Source of the DNA: Synchiropus splendidus
Lineage: Eukaryota; Chordata; Actinopteri; Syngnathiformes; Callionymidae
Assembly: GCF_027744825.2 (NCBI RefSeq)
Contig: NC_071351.1
Span: 15,513,001 to 15,577,000, forward strand
DNA: 64,000 bases
Reading direction: 5' to 3'
Positions within the stretch are counted from its first letter, which is position 1. Every line of letters starts with the position of its first letter. The translations under genes were made by a program, and so were the position numbers. Shown piece after piece: positions 35,235 through 48,276 of the stretch. The notes beneath the pieces were generated by a model, which ran no database searches, was not told where the DNA came from, and saw only the letters and a list, made by a program, of their open reading frames with translations.

Positions 35235-36055
35235 ACCGGAAGCCAGCCACTTCATCATTCATTTTGTTATTGGTTGATTAGAAATCGGTTCGCATCATCT
35301 CTCCGTCTTCTTTCAAGCATCAATGATGATGGCTGCTTTTCAAGCAATTGACCTGGGTTCGATTCCCAGCCACTGCACGTACCCCATTCCATTCAATCGT
35401 GATTCACAGAACTGGTTTCTTCGGCCCAGTCACATATCCACTGAAGGCACGAGCGATGAAGGCCGTGGAACTGAAATCCATTGGGGATTTCCCCCGTAGC
35501 TTCGAGTCTTACCAACAACGCGAGGCGGAGATTGATTTTTTCCCATTGACACCTATGTGTTGGTCGTCCGCGTCCAGCCGAAATGGGACATTTCTGGTGT
35601 TGACAGTTGAGGCACAAATATTCTGCCATCCATGGTTTGATGGCAAAAACAATTGGCAAAGCCTGAGAACTGAACCCAGGTCAACTGCTTGGAAGGCAGC
35701 TACAGTTTACACAAGAACGGCATTGCACAGATTCCCGTCAAGGAACATTCACTTTCACATAGAGAACTCGACAATACCGGATTTACAAACATGCGGTGTG
35801 ATGGTGTTTTTGGCTGACTCAGTAAGGCTCCTTAGCTTCTCTATTTCTTTTAGTCCATGTCAAATCAAGATTTGTTTCCACTCAGTTCCACTCTGTACAT
35901 AAATGGCTGCATCGGTCATGTCTAAAATACAGCAGTGTGAGTGTTATGAATGCAGGTGGGAATACTTGAGCATCATTTGTGGTTGTGGCTCTGTGGAACC
36001 ATCACGTAATGTAACGTGTAATTACATGGGTCCTCATCTGAGCAACTCAAGCAGC

Positions 36056-36198
36056 AGCTTTGCGCAGTGGCAGTATCGTAGCCTATGAGGTTTATCCGAG
36101 GCGCGATTATTGCTAGTTGAAAACTTTACCCAATACCCCGCCTTGACGACTTGAAATACAGTTGTTACGGCAATTTTTGCTGTCTCTGTGGGGACATG
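36056..36198 (+). ncRNA. U4: U4 snRNA, unit 13
   Basis: Main-type U4, no change noticed. Confidence 0.96.
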
Positions 36199-36865
36199 TT
36201 TGCTGTTGATGTAACAAAATCCAAAAATTCCCGACTCCTCTGCAAAATAAGAACCTGCCGAGATACGTGATCGTAATCTAGCAAGACCATTTCCGACCGT
36301 CCAACGCTTCAAGATTGTGTCCGATTCTTTTTCATTGCGCTGTTTTCGCAGTATTGGACAAAAACCCTCTTGAAACAGAAATAAAAGGTTTCAGTCCACT
36401 GGGGATCGCACAAGCGCGCAGTACGATGAAAACACTGAGCACACATTTTTACATTATTTCAGGTCACCAACTCTACTTTGACGTCAAATGTGGCAGAGAA
36501 CCTTGAAGTTCTTCAGTGAACCAAAGTGGATCTTTATGAATGTAAAAAAAGAAAAGTACCCGGTTTGTCCTTTTCTCGTCACATGCTGCAGAGGATGACA
36601 CCATGAGTTAAAGGTTTGTGTTGATGAAAGCCATTGGGGCTTTGCTCAATTGTTGATGCTCCTTTTCTTCGAGGTGCTGTTTACTGTGTTCAGCGTGTCC
36701 TGGTTTGTGGTTACCATTGGAGTCGGCTCATACGTTCCGCCGTACATGGTACTGTAGTTGAGCGCTTTCCAGCTATTGCAAGTCTACTCTTCTGACATAC
36801 CGTAATTTCTGTACTACTCAGTATTTCCAAATTGACAAATGACTGAAAACGTCTCTCGTCCAGAT

Positions 36866-36947
36866 GTTATTGTGGCCGAGTGGTTAAGGCGATCGACTTG
36901 AAATCCATTGACTTGTACCGGCGTAATTTCAAGTCCTACCAACAACG
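36866..36947 (+). pseudogene. tRNA-Ser(TGA)-like, extra anticodon-stem mutation, unit 14
   Basis: Besides the common T-arm damage, GATGGACTTG is GATCGACTTG (36894), which breaks a G-C pair of the anticodon stem. Confidence 0.82.
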
Positions 36948-37594
36948 TTGGTTCGTGTTTCGGATGCTTTGGCTATTTTGAGTCTGCAGAACTGTCACAT
37001 GGCAATCGTGCTGTGTCTTGGGGCGGAATATGCTGAATGACGTGACGTTGTGTCCACCGGGAATCGGTCTGTAGAACCGTCACGTAGCATAGTGTGTGTG
37101 AGACTTCATTGGTCTTCAGCTGATTAGAGTTCTACCGGACTGTATGTCGTGACAGTCCATCAATTAAAGGCAGGGTCTGATCTTTCCACGCAGTTTCCTC
37201 AAAGTATTGAGTAAAACCCTTTGAAAGTAGAAATAAAACATTCCAGTCAGTACGGGCCGACAGCACTGTGAAATCACCAACCTATCGCCTGCCCCACTAA
37301 CCGTGAGGTTTGTCACGGATACAAAGTGGATCTTTTTCCCAAGGTGGTCTCTAACCACCAGCCATTCCAACAACAGCCAAACGCGCTGACCAATTACGTC
37401 ACAGAGACATGAGAATGAGGATCACAACAAAAAGAGAGACACTTTGAGACGAGGAACACATGTTGTTCTGAAAAAAATTGAGTGATGGCTCAATTAAAGT
37501 AAGACAACAAACTGTGCTACTTCATGGATACACATAAACGATGCACTTGTGACCCAAAGTCGTTAACCAGTCAGGTTACATTGAACACTGCGAG

Positions 37595-37709
37595 AAGCCC
37601 TACAAGAGTAGAGCATCAAAAAATTAGTAAAAACTCATGGTGTTCCTCTCCACGGAAATCTTTAGTAAAAGGCGAAAGATTTATACGATCTGAAGAGAAA
37701 CATGAGTGA
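37595..37709 (-). ncRNA. U5: U5 snRNA, A70C variant, unit 14
   Basis: A70C, as in units 8 and 11. Confidence 0.95.
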
Positions 37710-37984
37710 ACTACTGACACTGAACCAGAGAAGGAGCTGTATTCTTCCACATCAACCTTTAAGTCATGGTGGCGCCCTCTGCACGGTGCGTGTCTCACAA
37801 CATCTGGAATGAAGATAAAGGAGCGAAGTCATCCGTCAAAAAGTACTACACAAGATAATGAGATGCAACTTAAACTCCATGAGCAGCTTGTCCACAACGC
37901 TCAAGCTGTTTGGGCTTCAAACATCAGGTAATTCTGGAAGCTGACTGCGACGCATAGGTCACAAGGCGAGAAATTCTCCATTCA

Positions 37985-38066
37985 CGATGTTGGTAGGACT
38001 CGAACCTACGCAGGGAAACCCCAATGGATTTCTAGTCCATCGCCTTAACCACTCGGCCACAACAAC
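37985..38066 (-). tRNA. tRNA-Ser(AGA) with acceptor-stem mismatch, unit 14
   Basis: One substitution (37987) makes the 3' acceptor strand CAACATC, giving a U-U mismatch at pair 2:71. Everything else is intact. It may be impaired in processing or charging. Confidence 0.9.
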
Positions 38067-38887
38067 ACCGGAAGCCAGCCACTTCATCATTCATTTTGTT
38101 ATTGGTTGATTAGAAATCGGTTCGCATCATCTCTCCGTCTTCTTTCAAGCATCAATGATGATGGCTGCTTTTCAAGCAATTGACCTGGGTTCGATTCCCA
38201 GCCACTGCACGTACCCCATTCCATTCAATCGTGATTCACAGAACTGGTTTCTTCGGCCCAGTCACATATCCACTGAAGGCACGAGCGATGAAGGCCGTGG
38301 AACTGAAATCCATTGGGGATTTCCCCCGTAGCTTCGAGTCTTACCAACAACGCGAGGCGGAGATTGATTTTTTCCCATTGACACCTATGTGTTGGTCGTC
38401 CGCGTCCAGCCGAAATGGGACATTTCTGGTGTTGACAGTTGAGGCACAAATATTCTGCCATCCATGGTTTGATGGCAAAAACAATTGGCAAAGCCTGAGA
38501 ACTGAACCCAGGTCAACTGCTTGGAAGGCAGCTACAGTTTACACAAGAACGGCATTGCACAGATTCCCGTCAAGGAACATTCACTTTCACATAGAGAACT
38601 CGACAATACCGGATTTACAAACATGCGGTGTGATGGTGTTTTTGGCTGACTCAGTAAGGCTCCTTAGCTTCTCTATTTCTTTTAGTCCATGTCAAATCAA
38701 GATTTGTTTCCACTCAGTTCCACTCTGTACATAAATGGCTGCATCGGTCATGTCTAAAATACAGCAGTGTGAGTGTTATGAATGCAGGTGGGAATACTTG
38801 AGCATCATTTGTGGTTGTGGCTCTGTGGAACCATCACGTAATGTAACGTGTAATTACATGGGTCCTCATCCGAGCAACTCAAGCAGC

Positions 38888-39030
38888 AGCTTTGCGCAGT
38901 GGCAGTATCGTAGCCTATGAGGTTTATCCGAGGCGCGATTATTGCTAGTTGAAAACTTTACCCAATACCCCGCCTTGACGACTTGAAATACAGTTGTTAC
39001 GGCAATTTTTGCTGTCTCTGTGGGGACATG
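38888..39030 (+). ncRNA. U4: U4 snRNA, unit 14
   Basis: Main-type U4. A T-to-C change lies just upstream of the start (CATCCGAGC instead of CATCTGAGC). Confidence 0.96.
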
Positions 39031-39697
39031 TTTGCTGTTGATGTAACAAAATCCAAAAATTCCCGACTCCTCTGCAAAATAAGAACCTGCCGAGATACGT
39101 GATCGTAATCTAGCAAGACCATTTCCGACCGTCCAACGCTTCAAGATTGTGTCCGATTCTTTTTCATTGCGCTGTTTTCGCAGTATTGGACAAAAACCCT
39201 CTTGAAACAGAAATAAAAGGTTTCAGTCCACTGGGGATCGCACAAGCGCGCAGTACGATGAAAACACTGAGCACACATTTTTACATTATTTCAGGTCACC
39301 AACTCTACTTTGACGTCAAATGTGGCAGAGAACCTTGAAGTTCTTCAGTGAACCAAAGTGGATCTTTATGAATGTAAAAAAAGAAAAGTACCCGGTTTGT
39401 CCTTTTCTCGTCACATGCTGCAGAGGATGACACCATGAGTTAAAGGTTTGTGTTGATGAAAGCCATTGGGGCTTTGCTCAATTGTTGATGCTCCTTTTCT
39501 TCGAGGTGCTGTTTACTGTGTTCAGCGTGTCCTGGTTTGTGGTTACCATTGGAGTCGGCTCATACGTTCCGCCGTACATGGTACTGTAGTTGAGCGCTTT
39601 CCAGCTATTGCGAGTCTACTCTTCTGACATACCGTAATTTCTGTACCACTCAGTATTTCCAAATTGACAAATGACTGAAAACGTCTCTCGTCCAGAT

Positions 39698-39779
39698 GTT
39701 ATTGTGGCCGAGTGGTTAAGGCGATGGACTTGAAATCCATTGACTTGTACCGGCGTAATTTCAAGTCCTACCAACAACG
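39698..39779 (+). pseudogene. tRNA-Ser(TGA)-like, unit 15
   Basis: Unit 15 copy with the same T-arm damage. Confidence 0.8.
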
Positions 39780-40426
39780 TTGGTTCGTGTTTCGGATGCT
39801 TTGGCTATTTTGAGTCTGCAGAACTGTCACATGGCAATCGTGCTGTGTCTTGGGGCGGAATATGCTGAATGACGTGACGTTGTGTCCACCGGGAATCGGT
39901 CTGTAGAACCGTCACGTAGCATAGTGTGTGTGAGACTTCATTGGTCTTCAGCTGATTAGAGTTCTACCGGACTGTATGTCGTGACAGTCCATCAATTAAA
40001 GGCAGGGTCTGATCTTTCCACGCAGTTTCCTCAAAGTATTGAGTAAAACCCTTTGAAAGTAGAAATAAAACATTCCAGTCCGTACGGGCCGACAGCACTG
40101 TGAAATCACCAACCGATCGCCTGCCCCACTAACCGTGAGGTTTGTCACGGATACAAAGTGGATCTTTTTCCCAGGGTGGTCTCTAACCACCAGCCATTCC
40201 AACAACAGCCAAACGCGCTGACCAATTACATCACAGAGACATGAGAATGAGGATCACAACAAAAAGAGAGACACTTTGAGACGAGGAACACATGTTGTTC
40301 TGAAAAAAATTGAGTGATGGCTCAATTAAAGTAAGACAACAAACTGTGCTACTTCATGGATACACATAAACGATGCACTTGTGACCCAAAGTCGTTAACC
40401 AGTCAGGTTACATTGAACACTGCGAG

Positions 40427-40541
40427 AAGCCCTACAAGAGTAGAGCATCAAAAAATTAGTAAAAACTCATGTTGTTCCTCTCCACGGAAATCTTTAGTAA
40501 AAGGCGAAAGATTTATACGATCTGAAGAGAAACATGAGTGA
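40427..40541 (-). ncRNA. U5: U5 snRNA, unit 15
   Basis: RNA body as in unit 1; distal element AGTCGCAT. Confidence 0.96.
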
Positions 40542-40816
40542 ACTACTGACACTGAACCAGAGAAGGAGCTGTATTCTTCCACATCAACCTTTAAGTCATG
40601 GTGGCGCCCTCTGCACGGTGCGTGTCTCACAACATCTGGAATGAAGATAAAGGAGCGAAGTCATCCGTCAAAAAGTACTACACAAGATAATGAGATGCGA
40701 CTTAAACTCCATGAGCAGCTTGTCCACAACGCTCAAGCTGTTTGGGCTTCAAACATCAGGTAATTCTGGAAGCTGACTGCGACGCATAGGTCACAAGGCG
40801 AGAAATTCTCCATTCA

Positions 40817-40898
40817 CGTTGTTGGTAGGACTCGAACCTACGCAGGGAAACCCCAATGGATTTCTAGTCCATCGCCTTAACCACTCGGCCACAACAAC
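40817..40898 (-). tRNA. tRNA-Ser(AGA), unit 15
   Basis: Intact copy. Confidence 0.95.
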
Positions 40899-41719
40899 AC
40901 CGGAAGCCAGCCACTTCATCATTCATTTTGTTATTGGTTGATTAGAAATCGGTTCGCATCATCTCTCCGTCTTCTTTCAAGCATCAATGATGATGGCTGC
41001 TTTTCAAGCAATTGACCTGGGTTCGATTCCCAGCCACTGCACGTACCCCATTCCATTCAATCGTGATTCACAGAACTGGTTTCTTCGGCCCAGTCACATA
41101 TCCACTGAAGGCACGAGCGATGAAGGCCGTGGAACTGAAATCCATTGGGGATTTCCCCCGTAGCTTCGAGTCTTACCAACAACGCGAGGCGGAGATTGAT
41201 TTTTTCCCATTGACACCTATGTGTTGGTCGTCCGCGTCCAGCCGAAATGGGACATTTCTGGTGTTGACAGTTGAGGCACAAATATTCTGCCATCCATGGT
41301 TTGATGGCAAAAACAATTGGCAAAGCCTGAGAACTGAACCCAGGTCAACTGCTTGGAAGGCAGCTACAGTTTACACAAGAACGGCATTGCACAGATTCCC
41401 GTCAAGGAACATTCACTTTCACATAGAGAACTCGACAATACCGGATTTACAAACATGCGGTGTGATGGTGTTTTTGGCTGACTCAGTAAGGCTCCTTAGC
41501 TTCTCTATTTCTTTTAGTCCATGTCAAATCAAGATTTGTTTCCACTCAGTTCCACTCTGTACATAAATGGCTGTATCGGTCATGTCTAAAATACAGCAGT
41601 GTGAGTGTTATGAATGCAGGTGGGAATACTTGAGCATCATTTGTGGTTGTGGCTCTGTGGAACCATCACGTAATGTAACGTGTAATTACATGGGTCCTCA
41701 TCTGAGCAACTCAAGCAGC

Positions 41720-41862
41720 AGCTTTGCGCAGTGGCAGTATCGTAGCCTATGAGGTTTATCCGAGGCGCGATTATTGCTAGTTGAAAACTTTACCCAATAC
41801 CCCGCCTTGACGACTTGAAATACAGTTGTTACGGCAATTTTTGCTGTCTCTGTGGGGACATG
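41720..41862 (+). ncRNA. U4: U4 snRNA, unit 15
   Basis: Main-type U4, no change noticed. Confidence 0.96.
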
Positions 41863-42529
41863 TTTGCTGTTGATGTAACAAAATCCAAAAATTCCCGACT
41901 CCTCTGCAAAATAAGAACCTGCCGAGATACGTGATCGTAATCTAGCAAGACCATTTCCGACCGTCCAACGCTTCAAGATTGTGTCCGATTCTTTTTCATT
42001 GCGCTGTTTTCGCAGTATTGGACAAAAACCCTCTTGAAACAGAAATAAAAGGTTTCAGTCCACTGGGGATCGCACAAGCGCGCAGTACGATGAAAACACT
42101 GAGCACACATTTTTACATTATTTCAGGTCACCAACTCTACTTTGACGTCAAATGTGGCAGAGAACCTTGAAGTTCTTCAGTGAACCAAAGTGGATCTTTA
42201 TGAATGTAAAAAAAGAAAAGTACCCGGTTTGTCCTTTTCTCGTCACATGCTGCAGAGGATGACACCATGAGTTAAAGGTTTGTGTTGATGAAAGCCATTG
42301 GGGCTTTGCTCAATTGTTGATGCTCCTTTTCTTCGAGGTGCTGTTTACTGTGTTCAGCGTGTCCTGGTTTGTGGTTACCATTGGAGTCGGCTCATACGTT
42401 CCGCCGTACATGGTACTGTAGTTGAGCGCTTTCCAGCTATTGCAAGTCTACTCTTCTGACATACCGTAATTTCTGTACTACTCAGTATTTCCAAATTGAC
42501 AAATGACTGAAAACGTCTCTCGTCCAGAT

Positions 42530-42611
42530 GTTATTGTGGCCGAGTGGTTAAGGCGATGGACTTGAAATCCATTGACTTGTACCGGCGTAATTTCAAGTCC
42601 TACCAACAACG
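42530..42611 (+). pseudogene. tRNA-Ser(TGA)-like, unit 16
   Basis: Unit 16 copy; flank TTGGGTCG. Confidence 0.8.
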
Positions 42612-43258
42612 TTGGGTCGTGTTTCGGATGCTTTGGCTATTTTGAGTCTGCAGAACTGTCACATGGCAATCGTGCTGTGTCTTGGGGCGGAATATGCTGA
42701 ATGACGTGACGTTGTGTCCACCGGGAATCGGTCTGTAGAACCGTCACGTAGCATAGTGTGTGTGAGACTTCATTGGTCTTCAGCTGATTAGAGTTCTACC
42801 GGACTGTATGTCGTGACAGTCCATCAATTAAAGGCAGGGTCTGATCTTTCCACGCAGTTTCCTCAAAGTATTGAGTAAAACCCTTTGAAAGTAGAAATAA
42901 AACATTCCAGTCCGTACGGGCCGACAGCACTGTGAAATCACCAACCGATCGCCTGCCCCACTAACCGTGAGGTTTGTCACGGATACAAAGTGGATCTTTT
43001 TCCCAAGGTGGTCTCTAACCACCAGCCATTCCAACAACAGCCAAACGCGCTGACCAATTACGTCACAGAGACATGAGAATGAGGATCACAACAAAAAGAG
43101 AGACACTTTGAGACGAGGAACACATGTTGTTCTGAAAAAAATTGAGTGATGGCTCAATTAAAGTAAGACAACAAACTGTGCTACTTCATGGATACACATA
43201 AACGATGCACTTGTGACCCAAAGTCGTTAACCAGTCAGGTTACATTGAACACTGCGAG

Positions 43259-43373
43259 AAGCCCTACAAGAGTAGAGCATCAAAAAATTAGTAAAAACTC
43301 ATGTTGTTCCTCTCCACGGAAATCTTTAGTAAAAGGCGAAAGATTTATACGATCTGAAGAGAAACATGAGTGA
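43259..43373 (-). ncRNA. U5: U5 snRNA, unit 16
   Basis: As in unit 1. Confidence 0.96.
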
Positions 43374-43648
43374 ACTACTGACACTGAACCAGAGAAGGAG
43401 CTGTATTCTTCCACATCAACCTTTAAGTCATGGTGGCGCCCTCTGCACGGTGCGTGTCTCACAACATCTGGAATGAAGATAAAGGAGCGAAGTCATCCGT
43501 CAAAAAGTACTACACAAGATAATGAGATGCAACTTAAACTCCATGAGCAGCTTGTCCACAACGCTCAAGCTGTTTGGGCTTCAAACATCAGGTAATTCTG
43601 GAAGCTGACTGCGACGCATAGGTCACAAGGCGAGAAATTCTCCATTCA

Positions 43649-43730
43649 CGTTGTTGGTAGGACTCGAACCTACGCAGGGAAACCCCAATGGATTTCTAGT
43701 CCATCGCCTTAACCACTCGGCCACAACAAC
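43649..43730 (-). tRNA. tRNA-Ser(AGA), unit 16
   Basis: Intact copy. Confidence 0.95.
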
Positions 43731-44551
43731 ACCGGAAGCCAGCCACTTCATCATTCATTTTGTTATTGGTTGATTAGAAATCGGTTCGCATCATCTCTCC
43801 GTCTTCTTTCAAGCATCAATGATGATGGCTGCTTTTCAAGCAATTGACCTGGGTTCGATTCCCAGCCACTGCACGTACCCCATTCCATTCAATCGTGATT
43901 CACAGAACTGGTTTCTTCGGCCCAGTCACATATCCACTGAAGGCACGAGCGATGAAGGCCGTGGAACTGAAATCCATTGGGGATTTCCCCCGTAGCTTCG
44001 AGTCTTACCAACAACGCGAGGCGGAGATTGATTTTTTCCCATTGACACCTATGTGTTGGTCGTTCGCGTCCAGCCGAAATGGGACATTTCTGGTGTTGAC
44101 AGTTGAGGCACAAATATTCTGCCATCCATGGTTTGATGGCAAAAACAATTGGCAAAGCCTGAGAACTGAACCCAGGTCAACTGCTTGGAAGGCAGCTACA
44201 GTTTACACAAGAACGGCATTGCACAGATTCCCGTCAAGGAACATTCACTTTCACATAGAGAACTCGACAATACCGGATTTACAAACATGCGGTGTGATGG
44301 TGTTTTTGGCTGACTCAGTAAGGCTCCTTAGCTTCTCTATTTCTTTTAGTCCATGTCAAATCAAGATTTGTTTCCACTCAGTTCCACTCTGTACATAAAT
44401 GGCTGCATCGGTCATGTCTAAAATACAGCAGTGTGAGTGTTATGAATGCAGGTGGGAATACTTGAGCATCATTTGTGGTTGTGGCTCTGTGGAACCATCA
44501 CGTAATGTAACGTGTAATTACATGGGTCCTCATCTGAGCAACTCAAGCAGC

Positions 44552-44694
44552 AGCTTTGCGCAGTGGCAGTATCGTAGCCTATGAGGTTTATCCGAGGCGC
44601 GATTATTGCTAGTTGAAAACTTTACCCAATACCCCGCCTTGACGACTTGAAATACAGTTGTTACGGCAATTTTTGCTGTCTCTGTGGGGACATG
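44552..44694 (+). ncRNA. U4: U4 snRNA, unit 16
   Basis: Main-type U4, no change noticed. Confidence 0.96.
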
Positions 44695-45361
44695 TTTGCT
44701 GTTGATGTAACAAAATCCAAAAATTCCCGACTCCTCTGCAAAATAAGAACCTGCCGAGATACGTGATCGTAATCTAGCAAGACCATTTCCGACCGTCCAA
44801 CGCTTCAAGATTGTGTCCGATTCTTTTTCATTGCGCTGTTTTCGCAGTATTGGACAAAAACCCTCTTGAAACAGAAATAAAAGGTTTCAGTCCACTGGGG
44901 ATCGCACAAGCGCGCAGTACGATGAAAACACTGAGCACACATTTTTACATTATTTCAGGTCACCAACTCTACTTTGACGTCAAATGTGGCAGAGAACCTT
45001 GAAGTTCTTCAGTGAACCAAAGTGGATCTTTATGAATGTAAAAAAAGAAAAGTACCCGGTTTGTCCTTTTCTCGTCACATGCTGCAGAGGATGACACCAT
45101 GAGTTAAAGGTTTGTGTTGATGAAAGCCATTGGGGCTTTGCTCAATTGTTGATGCTCCTTTTCTTCGAGGTGCTGTTTACTGTGTTCAGCGTATCCTGGT
45201 TTGTGGTTACCATTGGAGTCGGCTCATACGTTCCGCCGTACATGGTACTGTAGTTGAGCGCTTTCCAGCTATTGCAAGTCTACTCTTCTGACATACCGTA
45301 ATTTCTGTACTACTCAGTATTTCCAAATTGACAAATGACTGAAAACGTCTCTCGTCCAGAT

Positions 45362-45443
45362 GTTATTGTGGCCGAGTGGTTAAGGCGATGGACTTGAAAT
45401 CCATTGACTTGTACCGGCGTAATTTCAAGTCCTACCAACAACG
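45362..45443 (+). pseudogene. tRNA-Ser(TGA)-like, unit 17
   Basis: Unit 17 copy with the same T-arm damage. Confidence 0.8.
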
Positions 45444-46090
45444 TTGGTTCGTGTTTCGGATGCTTTGGCTATTTTGAGTCTGCAGAACTGTCACATGGCA
45501 ATCGTGCTGTGTCTTGGGGCGGAATATGCTGAATGACGTGACGTTGTGTCCACCGGGAATCGGTCTGTAGAACCGTCACGTAGCATAGTGTGTGTGAGAC
45601 TTCATTGGTCTTCAGCTGATTAGAGTTCTACCGGACTGTATGTCGTGACAGTCCATCAATTAAAGGCAGGGTCTGATCTTTCCACGCAGTTTCCTCAAAG
45701 TATTGAGTAAAACCCTTTGAAAGTAGAAATAAAACATTCCAGTCCGTACGGGCCGACAGCACTGTGAAATCACCAACCGATCGCCTGCCCCACTAACCGT
45801 GAGGTTTGTCACGGATACAAAGTGGATCTTTTTCCCAAGGTGGTCTCTAACCACCAGCCATTCCAACAACAGCCAAACGCGCTGACCAATTACGTCACAG
45901 AGACATGAGAATGAGGATCACGACAAAAAAAGAGACACTTTGAGAAGAGGAACACATGTTGTTCTGAAAAAAATTGAGTGATGGCTCAATTAAAGTAAGA
46001 CAACAAACTGTGCTACTTCATGGATACACATAAACGATGCACTTGTGACCCAAAGTCGTTAACCAGTCAGGCTACATTGAACACTGCGAG

Positions 46091-46205
46091 AAGCCCTACA
46101 AGAGTAGAGCATCAAAAAATTAGTAAAAACTCATGTTGTTCCTCTCCACGGAAATCTTTAGTAAAAGGCGAAAGATTTATACGATCTGAAGAGAAACATG
46201 AGTGA
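46091..46205 (-). ncRNA. U5: U5 snRNA, unit 17
   Basis: RNA body as in unit 1. The 3' flank has a change shared with unit 18 (CAGGCTACATT); distal element AGTCGCAT. Confidence 0.96.
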
Positions 46206-46480
46206 ACTACTGACACTGAACCAGAGAAGGAGCTGTATTCTTCCACATCAACCTTTAAGTCATGGTGGCGCCCTCTGCACGGTGCGTGTGTCACAACATC
46301 TGGAATGAAGATAAAGGAGCGAAGTCATCCGTCAAAAAGTACTACACAAGATAATGAGATGCGACTTAAACTCCATGAGCAGCTTGTCCACAACGCTCAA
46401 GCTGTTTGGGCTTCAAACATCAGGTAATTCTGGAAGCTGACTGCGACGCATAGGTCACAAGGCGAGAAATTCTCCATTCA

Positions 46481-46562
46481 CGTTGTTGGTAGGACTCGAA
46501 CCTACGCAGGGAAACCCCAATGGATTTCTAGTCCATCGCCTTAACCACTCGGCCACAACAAC
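46481..46562 (-). tRNA. tRNA-Ser(AGA), unit 17
   Basis: Intact copy. Confidence 0.95.
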
Positions 46563-47384
46563 ACCGGAAGCCAGCCACTTCATCATTCATTTTGTTATTG
46601 GTTGATTAGAAATCGGTTCGCATCATCTCTCCGTCTTCTTTCAAGCATCAATGATGATGGCTGCTTTTCAAGCAATTGACCTGGGTTCGATTCCCAGCCA
46701 CTGCACGTACCCCATTCCATTCAATCGTGATTCACAGAACTGGTTTCTTCGGCCCAGTCACATATCCACTGAAGGCACGAGCGATGAAGGCCGTGGAACT
46801 GAAATCCATTGGGGATTTCCCCCGTAGCTTCGAGTCTTACCAACAACGCGAGGCGGAGATTGATTTTTATCCCATTGACACCTATGTGTTGGTCGTCCGC
46901 GTCCAGCCGAAATGGGACATTTCTGGTGTTGACAGTTGAGGCACAAATATTCTGCCATCCATGGTTTGATGGCAAAAACAATTGGCAAAGCCTGAGAACT
47001 GAACCCAGGTCAACTGCTTGGAAGGCAGCTACAGTTTACACAAGAACGGCATTGCACAGATTCCCGTCAAGGAACATTCACTTTCACATAGAGAACTCGA
47101 CAATACCGGATTTACAAACATGCGGTGTGATGGTGTTTTTGGCTGACTCAGTAAGGCTCCTTAGCTTCTCTATTTCTTTTAGTCCATGTCAAATCAAGAT
47201 TTGTTTCCACTCAGTTCCACTCTGTACATAAATGGCTGCATCGGTCATGTCTAAAATACAGCAGTGTGAGTGTTATGAATGCAGGTGGGAATACTTGAGC
47301 ATCATTTGTGGTTGTGGCTCTGTGGAACCATCACGTAATGTAACGTGTAATTACATGGGTCCTCATCTGAGCAACTCAAGCAGC

Positions 47385-47527
47385 AGCTTTGCGCAGTGGC
47401 AGTATCGTAGCCTATGAGATTTATCCGAGGCGCGATTATTGCTAGTTGAAAACTTTACCCAATACCCTGCCTTGGCCACTTGAAATACAGTTGTTACGGC
47501 AATTTTTGCTGTCTCTGTGGGGACATG
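47385..47527 (+). ncRNA. U4: U4 snRNA, variant b with G35A, unit 17
   Basis: Has the three variant-b substitutions plus G35A (47419). G35 forms one of the two G-C pairs between the kink-turn and the pentaloop in the 15.5K-binding stem-loop, so the change should weaken protein binding. A likely hypomorphic or pseudo copy. Confidence 0.92.
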
Positions 47528-48194
47528 TTTGCTGTTGATGTAACAAAATCCAAAAATTCCCGACTCCTCTGCAAAATAAGAACCTGCCGAGATACGTGAT
47601 CGTAATCTAGCAAGACCATTTCCGACCGTCCAACGCTTCAAGATTGTGTCCGATTCTTTTTCATTGCGCTGTTTTCGCAGTATTGGACAAAAACCCTCTT
47701 GAAACAGAAATAAAAGGTTTCAGTCCACTGGGGATCGCACAAGCGCGCAGTACGATGAAAACACTGAGCACACATTTTTACATTATTTCAGGTCACCAAC
47801 TCTACTTTGACGTCAAATGTGGCAGAGAACCTTGAAGTTCTTCAGTGAACCAAAGTGGATCTTTATGAATGTAAAAAAAGAAAAGTACCTGGTTTGTCCT
47901 TTTCTCGTCACATGCTGCAGAGGATGACACCATGAGTTAAAGGTTTGTGTTGATGAAAGCCATTGGGGCTTTGCTCAGTTGTTGATGCTCCTTTTCTTCG
48001 AGGTGCTGTTTACTGTGTTCAGCGTATCCTGGTTTGTGGTTACCATTGGAGTCGGCTCATACGTTCCGCCGTACATGGTACTGTAGTTGAGCGCTTTCCA
48101 GCTATTGCAAGTCTACTCTTCTGACATACCGTAATTTCTGTACTACTCAGTATTTCCAAATTGACAAATGACTGAAAACGTCTCTCGTCCAGAT

Positions 48195-48276
48195 GTTATT
48201 GTGGCCGAGTGGTTAAGGCGATGGACTTGAAATCCATTGACTTGTACCGGCGTAATTTCAAGTCCTACCAACAACG
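48195..48276 (+). pseudogene. tRNA-Ser(TGA)-like, unit 18
   Basis: Unit 18 copy with the same T-arm damage. Confidence 0.8.
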
